Below, in pieces: positions 1 through 8,620 of a DNA stretch of 64,000 nucleotides. The number at the start of each line of letters is the position of its first letter. Position 1 is the stretch's first letter. The stretch lies in NCBI GenBank assembly GCA_032355985.1, contig JAUKVZ010000001.1, forward strand, positions 496,001 to 560,000, in the 5' to 3' direction. The translations under genes were made by a program, and so were the position numbers. The stretch is from Sarcodiotheca gaudichaudii (taxonomy: Eukaryota > Rhodophyta > Florideophyceae > Gigartinales > Solieriaceae). The notes beneath the pieces were generated by a model that searched no databases, was not told where the DNA came from, and saw only the letters and a list, made by a program, of their open reading frames with translations.

Positions 1-756
1 CACGCTCTCGACGCGGCCAACGACGAGCATCTGCGCCCACTGAGGCCACTGAGGGTCATTCAGGCGAACCACCTGCCCCATCTGCACACCGACGGCGTCG
101 CCGGCAAGATCACCCTGAAGACGCCCATCGCCGACAGCGCGAAGCTGGCAGGCGAAGGCCGGTCCTTCATCACCAACGAAGACGAGCGCATCGATCCACT
201 GCTGGTTGCGGCCGCGATGCATGGCCGTGATGAGCTGGGCGCTGCAGGTGGTTCGACCGACGCGGACGACTCGTCCGACGAGATGGACGCCTCTGGCGAC
301 TGCGATGGAGTCGCGAACGATCACGCCATCGCGAGCGCCCGCACGAATCGAGAGGATGCCTTCCTTGAGCGCAGCCGTGGCGCCGAGCACGGGCGCTGAA
401 ATGTCGTGAAACCGCGCCTCAGGCGCCAGCGCCCGGCCCTGCTGCAAATCATGGATTTGAGATCGCAGGTCGGAGATCTGCCCCTGCGCCTGCAGCCAAC
501 GCTGCTGATACACATCCCGTTCCTGGATGAGTTGATCGATGTCTTCCGGATCGATGCCATTCGTGTCGGCGCGGCCGGGGCGAAGCGTGCGGGATACCTC
601 AGATGCAGGAAATGAGATTGGCGCGAAGACCAGTTGCACCGGATCAGCAAGGCCGGTCAGAGCTGCGGTGAATCGCGCCGGCGCCAGGGCGCTGATGAGC
701 GCTGCGATCACCGCGAGACCCAGAAGTCGTCTTGGCGTAACCGATCCTCGAGGCAT
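1..756 (-). CDS. mreC: Rod shape-determining protein MreC (3' end outside window)
   Basis: MreC is the periplasmic scaffold linking the MreB cytoskeleton to the elongation peptidoglycan machinery. The visible 252 residues hold a short N-terminal hydrophobic segment (about residues 11-30), a region rich in Q/D/L with coiled-coil character (about 75-110, around QERDVYQQRW and ISDLRSQIHDLQQ), and the start of the beta-rich MreC core with the VLGATAALKEGILSIRAGARDGV stretch, which matches the family pattern of a generic functional statement such as 'G.r.GV...avv...GlVGrV'. The ATG at 756 lies 45 bp after the mreB stop, the usual mreB-mreC order. An upstream ATG runs into a stop after four codons, so 756 is preferred. 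The gene is cut by the window edge, so the C-terminal half cannot be judged. Confidence 0.85.
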   Translation of the reverse strand, partial: MPRGSVTPRRLLGLAVIAALISALAPARFTAALTGLADPVQLVFAPISFPASEVSRTLRPGRADTNGIDPEDIDQLIQERDVYQQRWLQAQGQISDLRSQIHDLQQGRALAPEARFHDISAPVLGATAALKEGILSIRAGARDGVIVRDSIAVARGVHLVGRVVRVGRTTCSAQLITAMHRGRNQQWIDALVFVGDEGPAFACQLRAVGDGRLQGDLAGDAVGVQMGQVVRLNDPQWPQWAQMLVVGRVESV

Positions 757-801
757 CAAATCTCAGACATCGGGGCGCGCGAGGCGCCGAAGGTGAGGCG
801 G

Positions 802-1857
802 TCAAATGTCCTGATCGCTATCGATCGCGCTGGAATGCTTCCAGCGTTCGATGTTCTCCAGGAAGATGCTCGTCCCCCTGGCGACGCAGGTGAGCGGATC
901 ATCCGCCACGCGAACCTCAAGGCCCGTCGCGTTGCTCATCATGACGTCGAGGCCTCGCAGCAGAGCGCCGCCGCCGGCCAGAGCGATTCCGTTTTCCACA
1001 AGATCGGCGGCCAACTCGGGCTCGGCGCGCTCGAGTGTGCGCGTGACGGTGTCAATGATCGCGGAGATGGGCTCGTGCAGCGCTTCGCGCACCTCTTCGG
1101 AGGTGATGACGATCTTTCGAGGCAGGCCGGAGACCATGTCGCGGCCGCGCACTTCCATCGTCGTCTCTTCGATGACGGGCGCCGCGGAGCCGATCTCGAT
1201 CTTGATGCGCTCGGAGCTCTGCTCACCGATCATCATGTTGTACGTGCGTTTCATGTGATGAATGATCGCTTCATCCATGTCATCGCCGGCGACGCGCACC
1301 GACTCGCACACGGCGATGTCGCCGAGTGACATGATCGCGACTTCCGTGGTGCCGCCGCCGATATCGACGATCATCGAAGCCGTCGGCTCGATGAAGGGCA
1401 GTCCGGCGCCGATGGCAGCCGCGAGAGGCTCTTCGACGAGCAATGTCTTTCTGGCGCCGGCGCGCTGGGCCGAATCCGTGACCGCGCGGCGCTCGACAGC
1501 TGTGATGCCGGAGGGAATCGAAATGATCACGCGCGGTCCGAACAGCTTGCTGCGGCCATTCACTTTGCGGATGAAGTAGCTCAGCATGGCTTCGGTGATC
1601 TCGAAGTCGCTGATCACACCATCTTTGAGCGGGCGGACGGCCGTGATCGAGCCGGGCGTCTTGCCCAGCATCTCCTTGGCCATCCAGCCGACGGCGTTGC
1701 CCTTTTCGAGCACCTGATTGGTGCCCTTGCGCACCGCCACCACGCTGGGCTCGTTGAGAACGATGCCCTCGCCGCGAACGGCAACGAGCGTGTTGCACGT
1801 CCCCAGGTCGATTCCCATGTCGACGCTGAACCATCCGAGTACGCGATCGAGGAGCAA
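802..1857 (-). CDS. mreB: Rod shape-determining protein MreB (bacterial actin)
   Basis: An actin-fold ATPase that forms membrane-associated filaments and guides lateral wall synthesis. The 351 residues match the usual MreB length. Visible signatures are phosphate 1 (MGIDLGTCNTLVAV near residue 14), connect 1 (VRPLKDGVISDFE), phosphate 2 (IVDIGGGTTEVAI) and the adenosine motif (GIALAGGGALLRGL). The start is TTG at 1857; it gives the short amphipathic N-terminal stretch typical of MreB and has AGGAG about 12 nt upstream. mreC follows in the same operon. Its presence together with mreC and ftsI suggests a normal peptidoglycan-based cell. Confidence 0.97.
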   Translation of the reverse strand: MLLDRVLGWFSVDMGIDLGTCNTLVAVRGEGIVLNEPSVVAVRKGTNQVLEKGNAVGWMAKEMLGKTPGSITAVRPLKDGVISDFEITEAMLSYFIRKVNGRSKLFGPRVIISIPSGITAVERRAVTDSAQRAGARKTLLVEEPLAAAIGAGLPFIEPTASMIVDIGGGTTEVAIMSLGDIAVCESVRVAGDDMDEAIIHHMKRTYNMMIGEQSSERIKIEIGSAAPVIEETTMEVRGRDMVSGLPRKIVITSEEVREALHEPISAIIDTVTRTLERAEPELAADLVENGIALAGGGALLRGLDVMMSNATGLEVRVADDPLTCVARGTSIFLENIERWKHSSAIDSDQDI

Positions 1858-1958
1858 AGTGGTGGAGTCTCCTAAGGGACACAGCCGGGACGCGTCTGAC
1901 GTCCTCCGGCAGCGCTGCGTGCCCGAACAATCGGCCGTAGTCGCTTTCTGGCTGGAAA

Positions 1959-1987
1959 CTTATCGGATTTCACGTCCGGTTGTTGAA
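1959..1987 (-). promoter_or_regulatory. Possible sigma70-type promoter of mreB
   Basis: On the minus strand TTCAAC (1982-1987) and GATAAG (1959-1964) are separated by 17 nt, about 100 nt upstream of the mreB TTG start. The -10 has four of six consensus bases, the -35 three. Spacing and position are the main support; the rest of the 1858-2070 gap shows nothing else recognisable. Confidence 0.3.
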
Positions 1988-2070
1988 CCCGGAATCGGCG
2001 CACGAAGATCACTTTCCACGCGTGCGGCGCGGATCGTCGAGAGCGATGACACATGCGGGTCAGGCGCAGG

Positions 2071-2283
2071 TCAGTTGGAAAGCTTGATGGCTCCGGGCTG
2101 CTGGAGCTTGATTGGCGCCATGGCGCCCTGATCGGACGGGCCCAGTTTCGTTCCGGCCTGCCACATCATGAAGCAGGCGGCCAGAAGGCTGGCGAACGCG
2201 AACAGGGCGAGCCCCGTGTAGACGTTCAGTGTCGATCTCTTGGGCCCGGCGGCGCCGGGCAACTGCATTCCAAGCTGACTCAT
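2071..2283 (-). CDS. Small single-pass membrane protein, unknown function
   Basis: A 70-residue protein with a proline/glycine-containing N-terminus, one strong transmembrane helix (about residues 23-42, YTGLALFAFASLLAACFMMW) and a short polar C-terminal tail. I do not recognise a family. It lies between the coiled-coil gene (stop at 2348) and mreB, on the same strand as both, so it may be co-transcribed with cell-envelope genes. The coding call rests on the hydrophobic segment, normal codon use and lack of a competing frame; there is no enzymatic motif. Confidence 0.6.
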   Translation of the reverse strand: MSQLGMQLPGAAGPKRSTLNVYTGLALFAFASLLAACFMMWQAGTKLGPSDQGAMAPIKLQQPGAIKLSN

Positions 2284-2347
2284 CGATGCACTCGTTCAAA
2301 GAGCCGGAGCGGCCGCTGATGGGCTCTGCTTCCGGAAAGGTGACTGT

Positions 2348-3190
2348 TTATCGCTGCGGCGAGACCACGCGGTCGCCGGGGCCGATCGGCAGATTCTGAT
2401 TGAAGCTGTCAATCGTTCCGACGGATTCATTGAGGCTGGCGGTCGTGATCGTGAGGCTTCCGGCGAATCGTCCATCGTGGACAATCGTCAGCTTCATTCC
2501 TTCGCGAACGGCGTCCGCGGTGCCGGCGTCGATCTCTGCAAGGAGCGAGTCGCTGGCCGGGTCACGCCGAACGTTGGTGATCCGCGCGGTCAGCGTCGAT
2601 CGATTGCCGGGCGTGCGATCGAATCCACCGGCGACTGCCGAGTTGGATCGCGTCGTCTGGAACTCGACAAGCTGCTCCTGCAACGCGCGATTCGTTTCGA
2701 CAGCGACTTCGAGCTGCACGGTGAGATCGTTGATCGCATCCGTGAGCTGGATTTCCTTCTGGGCGTATCGCAGTTCGTTGTCTCTGAGATCTGCGACCTC
2801 GTCGTACATCGCGCGGATCAGGCTCGCCTGCGTCTCGGCCATGGCCGCGATCTGATCGATGCGGGCCGCGACCTTCTGAGCAGTGGAGCGCTCAAGCTGA
2901 ATCTCGTTGACGAGGGACTCGTTGTCCCCTTCGACGAGGCGAAGCGTCTCGTTGAGCGAGTTCAACGCGAGCTCGAGTTCGGTGGTCTCGGAAAGCGCGC
3001 TGTCGAGTTCAGCCTGCGTTTCGAGCGAGGCGGTCTCGGCTGCACGGATCCGGGATTCGGATTCCTGCACAACACGCTGGTATTCGTTGCGGATTCGGTC
3101 GGCGTTGGTGCTGAACGCAATCGCCAGCGCCGCGAGGGCGACACTGAGAAGCGTCGAACCGACAACCAGAAGCTTCGTTACGGCATGCAC
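2348..3190 (-). CDS. Membrane-anchored periplasmic coiled-coil protein
   Basis: 280 residues: an N-terminal uncleaved-type signal anchor (about residues 5-27, TKLLVVGSTLLSVALAALAI), a long coiled coil (about 30-180, rich in E/Q/L/R), a linker and a C-terminal compact beta-type domain (about 195-280) ending in GPGDRVVSPQR. The arrangement resembles the TM, coiled coil, beta-domain layout of MreC-like scaffold proteins, but I see no recognised family motif. Start is GTG at 3190 with GAGGAG 9 nt upstream, a good ribosome site. Its position just upstream of the mre genes makes an envelope role plausible, which is inference only. Confidence 0.75.
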   Translation of the reverse strand: MHAVTKLLVVGSTLLSVALAALAIAFSTNADRIRNEYQRVVQESESRIRAAETASLETQAELDSALSETTELELALNSLNETLRLVEGDNESLVNEIQLERSTAQKVAARIDQIAAMAETQASLIRAMYDEVADLRDNELRYAQKEIQLTDAINDLTVQLEVAVETNRALQEQLVEFQTTRSNSAVAGGFDRTPGNRSTLTARITNVRRDPASDSLLAEIDAGTADAVREGMKLTIVHDGRFAGSLTITTASLNESVGTIDSFNQNLPIGPGDRVVSPQR

Positions 3191-3225
3191 TTGCGGGTTC
3201 TCCTCGAACAGCCCGTCGAAGCAGC

Positions 3226-3356
3226 GACCCCCTTTGGGTCACGCCAATCGGAGATTCATCAATACGCAAAATCAAGAGAGTGGATCCGCTCGGATCCACG
3301 ATCGACATGTCCCCGCACGGATGCAGGGACATAACCACCCCTAGGTTCTCCAGAAC
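3226..3356 (-). other. Cluster of inverted repeats in a 229-bp gap (terminator and/or leader)
   Basis: The spacer between the HEAT-repeat gene and the coiled-coil gene holds four hairpins: GTTCT/AGAAC (3345-3356), ATGTCCC/GGGACAT with an inner GCA/TGC (3307-3332 region), a perfect 9-bp GTGGATCCG/CGGATCCAC (3280-3299) and GACCC/GGGTC (3226-3240). On the minus strand the 9-bp hairpin is followed by CTCTCTTGATTTT, which could serve as a weak terminator for the gene ending at 3420. The others would lie in the leader of the coiled-coil gene. Confidence 0.45.
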
Positions 3357-3419
3357 GAGGCCTCCTGTCAACTTTCCAGGGTCGATCACGCCCTTTGGGG
3401 AGCGTTATCGGGGCCTCCC

Positions 3420-4514
3420 TCATTCATTCGTCGAAACAGAACTCCACGACGAATCGAGAGCCGCCTGGTCGGCAATCCGCAGGGCCGCGGCTGCGGCCGC
3501 CACCTGTACGATCCCGCTCGAATCCCGCATCAGGGTTTCGAGCTTGGGCATGTTCTCCGGCGAGCCCACCTGCCCGTAGACGTACGCGGCCTGAGCACGG
3601 ATGGCAGGCCGCTCGCTCTGGAAATACTCATCCGCGATAAAGGCGCCCTGAGGCTGACCCAACTGGGCCAGCGAGGCTGCCGCACCAAGACGCACCTCGG
3701 CCGGAAGCCTGGATTCCCCGTCCTGAGCGGTGAGATAGATGAGCTGACTGATCGACCGGCGATCACCCACTTCCCCGATGATCTGAACGGCCAGCGCAAC
3801 GGCTTCGAGATCCTCAGCACGGCTTGGATAGAGCGCTGCGCGAATCGTGCCGATTGCTTCCTTGTCACCAAGCTTCGTCAACGCTTCGGCGATCTGCAGC
3901 CGAAGCAGCCGAACCTCGGCGACGGGCGCGCGCGGCAGATCATCGAGTGCAGCTTCCTTGAGCATGGGAATCGCCGAACGATCGCCGAGTTCTCCGAGAA
4001 TGAAGGCCGCCTGCGATCGATCGCGCGGATCGTCGCTTTCCAGAAGAGACGCCAGAGGTGTGAGATTGACGGGCTCTCCGAGCTTCGTCAGCGCATACAT
4101 CGCAGCGGCTCGCACCACGGGCGAGTCGTCGTACACCAGCCCTTCAACCTGTGGCTCCAACTCGGTGAGCTTGAGTTCACCGACACTCATGGCGGCGACG
4201 AAGCGCACGCCGCGATTCGTGTCAAAAAGCCCGCGTCGGATCAGCGGCTGAACGCGAGCAGGTGTCGGGTGCAGCGCTTCAATCGCATTGGCGCGAAGCA
4301 GGGGCTCAGCGCTCTCGCCGGCTCTTTCGAGCAGCGCGATGACTTCCTCGCGATTGGCAGAGACTCTCACGGGCGATGTCTGCGCGGTGGGCTGGTCGGG
4401 CGCCGCGGCAGAGGTCGCCGAACCTGCACATCCGATCAGACTCGCCGCACACGCGGACATCGCCATCGCCAGCGTGCATGCGAAAAGCTCAGGCGCCTTC
4501 TGCGGGAATGTCAT
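3420..4514 (-). CDS. HEAT-repeat lipoprotein
   Basis: 364 residues with a signal peptide ending in a lipobox (LIGC, cysteine near residue 29), followed by a chain of HEAT/armadillo-like helical repeats across nearly all of the mature protein (phrases such as VRFVAAMSVGELK, VVRAAAMYALTKLGE, DRSQAAFILGELGD, IRAQAAYVYGQVGS). Such repeats bind other proteins; no catalytic residues are expected. The start ATG at 4514 is chosen because GGAG sits 9 nt upstream and it gives a compact signal peptide; further upstream in-frame ATGs exist (to 4556). It overlaps the end of lnt by 26 bp, so the two are translationally linked. The upstream Lnt would acylate this very lipoprotein. Confidence 0.85.
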   Translation of the reverse strand: MTFPQKAPELFACTLAMAMSACAASLIGCAGSATSAAAPDQPTAQTSPVRVSANREEVIALLERAGESAEPLLRANAIEALHPTPARVQPLIRRGLFDTNRGVRFVAAMSVGELKLTELEPQVEGLVYDDSPVVRAAAMYALTKLGEPVNLTPLASLLESDDPRDRSQAAFILGELGDRSAIPMLKEAALDDLPRAPVAEVRLLRLQIAEALTKLGDKEAIGTIRAALYPSRAEDLEAVALAVQIIGEVGDRRSISQLIYLTAQDGESRLPAEVRLGAAASLAQLGQPQGAFIADEYFQSERPAIRAQAAYVYGQVGSPENMPKLETLMRDSSGIVQVAAAAAALRIADQAALDSSWSSVSTNE

Positions 4515-6282
4515 GCGATTCATCTCCTGACTCATGAGTCTTCTCTGCGGCGCCATCGGGCCTGCGCGTCAGCATCATCCAGATCAAAAGTACGCCGGTA
4601 AGCGCGAGCGCCGTCCAGCCGACGATATCGCCGAAGCGGCCGTAGAGCGTCGATGTTCCGCGCCCCGGCAGTTCGATGCTCGCCGCCAGCAGCCCCTCTT
4701 CGAACAACTGTGGGTATCGGTTCGATTCCGGGGCTTCGATGAGCGAACCATCCGTTCCGATGAAGCCGGAGATGCCCGTATTGGCCGCCCGCGCGATGGG
4801 CAGGCCCAGTTCGATCGCTCTCCAGCGGGCAAGCTGCAACTGGCGTGCGCGGCCGCCGAGGAAGTCGCCGAACCAGGCGTCGTTGGTCAGCGCAATCAGG
4901 ACATCCGCATTTCGATTGCCATGCTCGTATGTCAGTCGTCGGCACAGTGACGGCATCGTCACTTCGAAACAAATGGGCGTTGCAATTCGAATGGTGTTCC
5001 CCGCGCTGCCGTGTGCCTGCAGCGGAGTCGACGAATCGCCAGCATCGAGATCGAACTTCATGCCGCCCGCCCCGATGGCCAGCAGCAGATTCTCAAGCCA
5101 GTCAATCGCGGAGATGTACGGCATCACCTCGCCGAAGGGCGTGAGATGAAGCTTGTCGTATCGCTGCTCTTCTTCCTGATCGCGGTCAATCAGGAATACG
5201 CTGTTGTAGTAGCCGTCGGATTCAAGCGCCAGGGCGCCGTCGTCGAGAAGGACAAGCTGCGGATTGTCATGGGCGAGAGCGCCGACGAGAAGGGGGGTTC
5301 CGATCTCGCGCTGCAACGCAAACAACTCGTCAGCGAAGTAGGCGGCCGGAATGCCGTCGACGGAAAGACTGTCCTTGCGGGCATACTCCAGAGCGCTGCG
5401 ATTCAGCGCGTAGCCGGGAAACATCGTCTCCGGCCAGACAATCAGGTCGGGCGGAGGATCGCTGGATGCGGCTTCTCGAGTAAGCGACAGGAAACGCTGG
5501 AAGTCCTCGATCTTTTGCTCGCGCGACCAGGTGATCTTTCGTCCGAGCGCCACGTTCGTCTGCAGGAGAGAGATGCGAACGGTTTCACCGGAAGGCTGGG
5601 GTCTTGAAACGCTTGCGCCAACCAGGAGCAGCGCCGCGATGGAGAATATGCACAAGAAACTCGTGGTCGCCCTGGGCTTTCGCGCGGGCGCAGCGGATGC
5701 TTCAAAGATCGATGTTTGTCCGAGCGTGATCAGAAAACTGATCCCCGCCACCCCCCAGACTGCGGCGCTCTGCGCGATGAGCGGGTAATCGATGGTCGGA
5801 TGTCCGACATAGAACCATGGATATCCATGGAAGACGACGTGCCCGCGCAGCGCATCGAGGCCGATCCAGATAGTCGCCAGCGCCGCTGCGCGAATGGCGC
5901 CGGGGCGAATGCGCCGAAACGTCGCGGCGCTGATCGCAACGAACAGGGCTGGATACAGCGACAAGTAGATCGCCAGGAATGGATACCCGACGGGCGACAC
6001 GTTCATGATCCATACATGCAGGAAACACCACGCGGGCAGAGCGCCCAGTGCGGTGAACACGGCGCTTCGGCGCACGCTGGAGGTGCGTTGCGCGATCGCC
6101 AGCAGTGGGATGATGCACACGAAAGCTGCGGGCGCAAAGTCGAGGGGCGCGAAGGCGACACTGAGGAGGGCGCCGTGCAACAGTGATAGAAGGAAGGCGG
6201 CACGTCCCGGCCTGCGATCCGCATCGAGCCAGGGCGTCCTTCGCCACACGCGATCTGTAAGGGCGGCGACGTCGCTCGACAT
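4489..6282 (-). CDS. lnt: Apolipoprotein N-acyltransferase
   Basis: Inner-membrane enzyme that adds the third acyl chain to the N-terminal cysteine of lipoproteins. 597 residues: an N-terminal block of hydrophobic helices (about 25-215), then a nitrilase-type C-N hydrolase domain, and a C-terminal anchor (WTALALTGVLLIWMML). The E-K-C triad is visible in LIVWPETMFPGY, YDKLHLTPFGE and ATPICFEVTMP. The ATG at 6282 shares its A with the accD stop (TGATG), so translation is coupled. A long upstream extension in the same frame is a shadow of accD and is excluded. The window encodes many lipobox proteins that are likely substrates. Confidence 0.93.
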   Translation of the reverse strand: MSSDVAALTDRVWRRTPWLDADRRPGRAAFLLSLLHGALLSVAFAPLDFAPAAFVCIIPLLAIAQRTSSVRRSAVFTALGALPAWCFLHVWIMNVSPVGYPFLAIYLSLYPALFVAISAATFRRIRPGAIRAAALATIWIGLDALRGHVVFHGYPWFYVGHPTIDYPLIAQSAAVWGVAGISFLITLGQTSIFEASAAPARKPRATTSFLCIFSIAALLLVGASVSRPQPSGETVRISLLQTNVALGRKITWSREQKIEDFQRFLSLTREAASSDPPPDLIVWPETMFPGYALNRSALEYARKDSLSVDGIPAAYFADELFALQREIGTPLLVGALAHDNPQLVLLDDGALALESDGYYNSVFLIDRDQEEEQRYDKLHLTPFGEVMPYISAIDWLENLLLAIGAGGMKFDLDAGDSSTPLQAHGSAGNTIRIATPICFEVTMPSLCRRLTYEHGNRNADVLIALTNDAWFGDFLGGRARQLQLARWRAIELGLPIARAANTGISGFIGTDGSLIEAPESNRYPQLFEEGLLAASIELPGRGTSTLYGRFGDIVGWTALALTGVLLIWMMLTRRPDGAAEKTHESGDESHDIPAEGA

Positions 6283-7127
6283 CACTTGCCGGCGTAGTCG
6301 ATGACGCGCCCGATCTCCGAGCGAAGTTCCTTGCGATGCACGATGCGATCGATCATGCCGCCGGTGAGCAGACTCTCCGAGCGCTGAAAGCCCTCGGGAA
6401 GCTCCTGGCGGATTGTGTTCTGAATAACACGCGGCCCGGCGAAGCCGACAAGAGCGCCGGGCTCGGCGAAGATCACATCGCCAAGCATGGCAAAGCTTGC
6501 AGTGACGCCGCCGGTGGTCGGATCGGTCAGCACGGAGATAAACAGTCCGCCGGCGTCGTCGAAGCGGGCCAGCGCGGCGCTGGTCTTGGCCATCTGCATG
6601 AGTGAGAGCCCAGCCTCCTGCATGCGGGCGCCGCCCGAGCAACTCGTGACGATGAGTGGCAGATCGCGATCCGTCGCCAACTCGATGGATCGCGTAATCG
6701 TCTCGCCGACGACACTGCCCATGGAGCCCATCATGAATGTGAGATCCAGGCAGCACAGCACGACCGGACGGCCCTTGATGAAGGCCGAGCCGGCGAGCAC
6801 GCCTTCCATACGGCCGGTGCGCTTCTGCTCGGAGACGATGCGATCCGGATACGGCTTGCGATCAACGAACTCAAGTGGATCGCCACAGCGCAGGCGATCA
6901 AATTTCACTTCGAAGGAGTTCTCATCCACGAGCTGTCGCACGCGTTCGAGAGCGTCAATGCGGAAGTGATGTTCGCAGTGGGGGCAGACATGAAGATTGG
7001 TCGCGACCTGCTTGCGGAAAAGCAGCTTCTCGCACCCGGGGCAGCGCATCCACAGGCCTTCGGGGATGGCCGAACGTCGGGTCGCCACCTTCACATCGGG
7101 TGTCATGTCTGTCGCTGCTCGTGTCAT
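6282..7127 (-). CDS. accD: Acetyl-CoA carboxylase carboxyltransferase subunit beta
   Basis: Beta subunit of the carboxyltransferase that makes malonyl-CoA, the first step of fatty acid synthesis. 281 residues, normal length. A four-cysteine zinc ribbon is visible near the N-terminus (CPGCEKLL ... CPHCEHHF), followed by the crotonase-type carboxyltransferase core with GSMGSVVGE, SCSGGARMQEA and the PTTGGVTASFAMLGD stretch. It is translationally coupled to lnt downstream; accA is not in the window. Confidence 0.96.
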   Translation of the reverse strand: MTRAATDMTPDVKVATRRSAIPEGLWMRCPGCEKLLFRKQVATNLHVCPHCEHHFRIDALERVRQLVDENSFEVKFDRLRCGDPLEFVDRKPYPDRIVSEQKRTGRMEGVLAGSAFIKGRPVVLCCLDLTFMMGSMGSVVGETITRSIELATDRDLPLIVTSCSGGARMQEAGLSLMQMAKTSAALARFDDAGGLFISVLTDPTTGGVTASFAMLGDVIFAEPGALVGFAGPRVIQNTIRQELPEGFQRSESLLTGGMIDRIVHRKELRSEIGRVIDYAGK

Positions 7128-7156
7128 AGGCGAATCGCGATCGCTGGAGTGTGAGT

Positions 7157-7774
7157 TCAGGAGCCGGCCCGGGCCACGGCGGCGGTCTTTTCGAGTGCGC
7201 CCGGCGAGAGCGCGTGCTCTTCAAGTGTCGCCGATTCGTCGAGCACCGCGCGGATTTCACTGAGCGGACGGCCCAGCAAGCGGCAGCGAAGCAGTGCGGT
7301 CGCATGAGGGCGCAGTGTCACCCCGACGGGACGCTTCGTGCTCTTTTCGACGGCCTTGCGCAGAGCGCGGAACAGGCGCGCTTCGAAATGCTCGATCGAT
7401 TCGCCATCCGGGGGCGTCACAGAACCTGGATCATCGCGCCATTGACGATAGGACTTGGCGTAGCGCTCGATCAGCGTGTCCTCCGGCAGCCCCTCCCAGA
7501 GGCCGAAGTCGATCTCGCGGAAGTCCTTGACAGTCTTGACCTTGGCGCCCGTTCGTCCCGCGAAGAGCTCGGCGGTTGCGACGCTCGCTTCGTCGGGCGC
7601 CGTGTAGATGACACCAAGCGCATCCTCAGGCGTCGCGGCGACACACGAAGCGATGGCCTCGCGGCCGGACTGGCTCAGCGGAAGATCCGTCGAGCCCTGC
7701 AGGCGTCCCACGTCATTCCACTCCGTCGCTCCGGAGCGGATGATCATCACATTGGTGTCGTCTGATTTCGGCAT
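7157..7774 (-). CDS. Histidine phosphatase superfamily protein lacking the catalytic histidine
   Basis: 205 residues with the phosphoglycerate-mutase/histidine-phosphatase fold: an N-terminal strand, the GRLQGSTDLPLSQSGRE segment and the conserved REIDFGLWEGL block. The catalytic RHG motif reads RSG (IIRSGATEWN, Ser near residue 14), and the second histidine region reads TLRPHATALL instead of the usual SHGG. The phosphohistidine mechanism should therefore not operate. From memory, other planctomycetes carry similar RPG/RSG variants, so this is probably a conserved pseudophosphatase and not a damaged gene. It lies 29 bp upstream of accD on the same strand. Its substrate or partner is unknown. 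Confidence 0.85.
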   Translation of the reverse strand: MPKSDDTNVMIIRSGATEWNDVGRLQGSTDLPLSQSGREAIASCVAATPEDALGVIYTAPDEASVATAELFAGRTGAKVKTVKDFREIDFGLWEGLPEDTLIERYAKSYRQWRDDPGSVTPPDGESIEHFEARLFRALRKAVEKSTKRPVGVTLRPHATALLRCRLLGRPLSEIRAVLDESATLEEHALSPGALEKTAAVARAGS

Positions 7775-7846
7775 AGAGCGCCCGGCGAATCGAAGCGAGG
7801 AACAATACCAACTCTTCGGCTTTCCTCAAAGGAAAGGGACTGGGAA

Positions 7847-8599
7847 TCAGCCGAGAGATTCTCCTCGAATCAGGGCGATTGCCCCAGGTCGCTCGCTCGG
7901 AGGAAGCCCGAAGACTGCCGAGCCTGCCACGAGCACATCACAGCCAGCTTCTCGACACGCGACTGCCGTACCCGGGGCGATTCCCCCGTCCATCTGAAGT
8001 CGCTGATCAGCTCGAAGGCGGCTGCGAATGGTTTTCGTTTTTTCGAGCGTCGGTTCGATGAAGCTCTGTCCGCCGAATCCGGGATTGACGCTCATCACGA
8101 GGATCATTTCGAAGGGATCGAGATGATCGAGAATGGATTCCACGGGTGTGGGCGGGTTGATGGCCAGGCCTGCCGTCATGCCGGCTTCGTGAACCTGCGA
8201 TGCGACCTTGGCGATGTCGTAGCCGTTGCCGTGTGGACCGCCGCCGCCTTCGGCGTGGTCGCGATAGTCGGCGATCGCCGGCTCGATGTGGAACGTGAGA
8301 TGGTCGGCGCCGGCGTCGCGGAATGGCGCGATGTAGCGCGTCGGGTCGGTGACCATCACATGTACATCAAGCGTGACATCGGGCAGCTCTTTGCGAAGCC
8401 AGCGGCAGAGATCCGGGCCGAGCGTGAGGTTCGGCACGAAGTGGCCATCCATGACATCGAGATGCAGCAGATCCGCCGCGTCGCCCGATTCCGGCTGCAT
8501 GACGCTCAGGCAGTCTTCGGCCATGCGTGCGAAGCTCGCGGCGAGGATCGAAGGCGCCACCAGCGGAAGGCGAGGCGGGTTGGTCAGGACATCGCGCAT
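7847..8599 (-). CDS. rpe: Ribulose-phosphate 3-epimerase
   Basis: Interconverts ribulose 5-phosphate and xylulose 5-phosphate in the pentose phosphate pathway. TIM-barrel of 250 residues. Motifs seen: VAPSILAASFARM, LLHLDVMDGHFVPNLTLGP with the metal-binding aspartate, DVHVMV, the NPGFGGQSF phosphate loop, QMDGGI and the C-terminal VAGSAVFG. A small insertion of glycines (HAEGGGGPHGNGYD, about residue 115-128) lengthens one loop compared with typical proteins of about 220-230 residues. Start ATG at 8599. Confidence 0.94.
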   Translation of the reverse strand: MRDVLTNPPRLPLVAPSILAASFARMAEDCLSVMQPESGDAADLLHLDVMDGHFVPNLTLGPDLCRWLRKELPDVTLDVHVMVTDPTRYIAPFRDAGADHLTFHIEPAIADYRDHAEGGGGPHGNGYDIAKVASQVHEAGMTAGLAINPPTPVESILDHLDPFEMILVMSVNPGFGGQSFIEPTLEKTKTIRSRLRADQRLQMDGGIAPGTAVACREAGCDVLVAGSAVFGLPPSERPGAIALIRGESLG

Positions 8600-8620
8600 C
8601 TGTGCGCGGAGGATAACGCG

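Noticed and set aside
1872-2054. 60-codon minus-strand frame upstream of mreB
   Set aside because: Basic, low-complexity, no ribosome site; fits noncoding promoter region better.
2477-3334. 285-codon plus-strand open frame
   Set aside because: Antisense to the coiled-coil gene; no signal or domain, while the minus frame has a signal anchor, heptads and a good ribosome site.
3009-3389. Minus-strand open frame through the hairpin-rich spacer
   Set aside because: Its second half overlaps the coiled-coil gene out of frame and the first half has no family features.
6283-6756. Long N-terminal extension of Lnt
   Set aside because: It is an out-of-frame reading of accD; the ATG at 6282 coupled to the accD stop gives the normal N-terminus.
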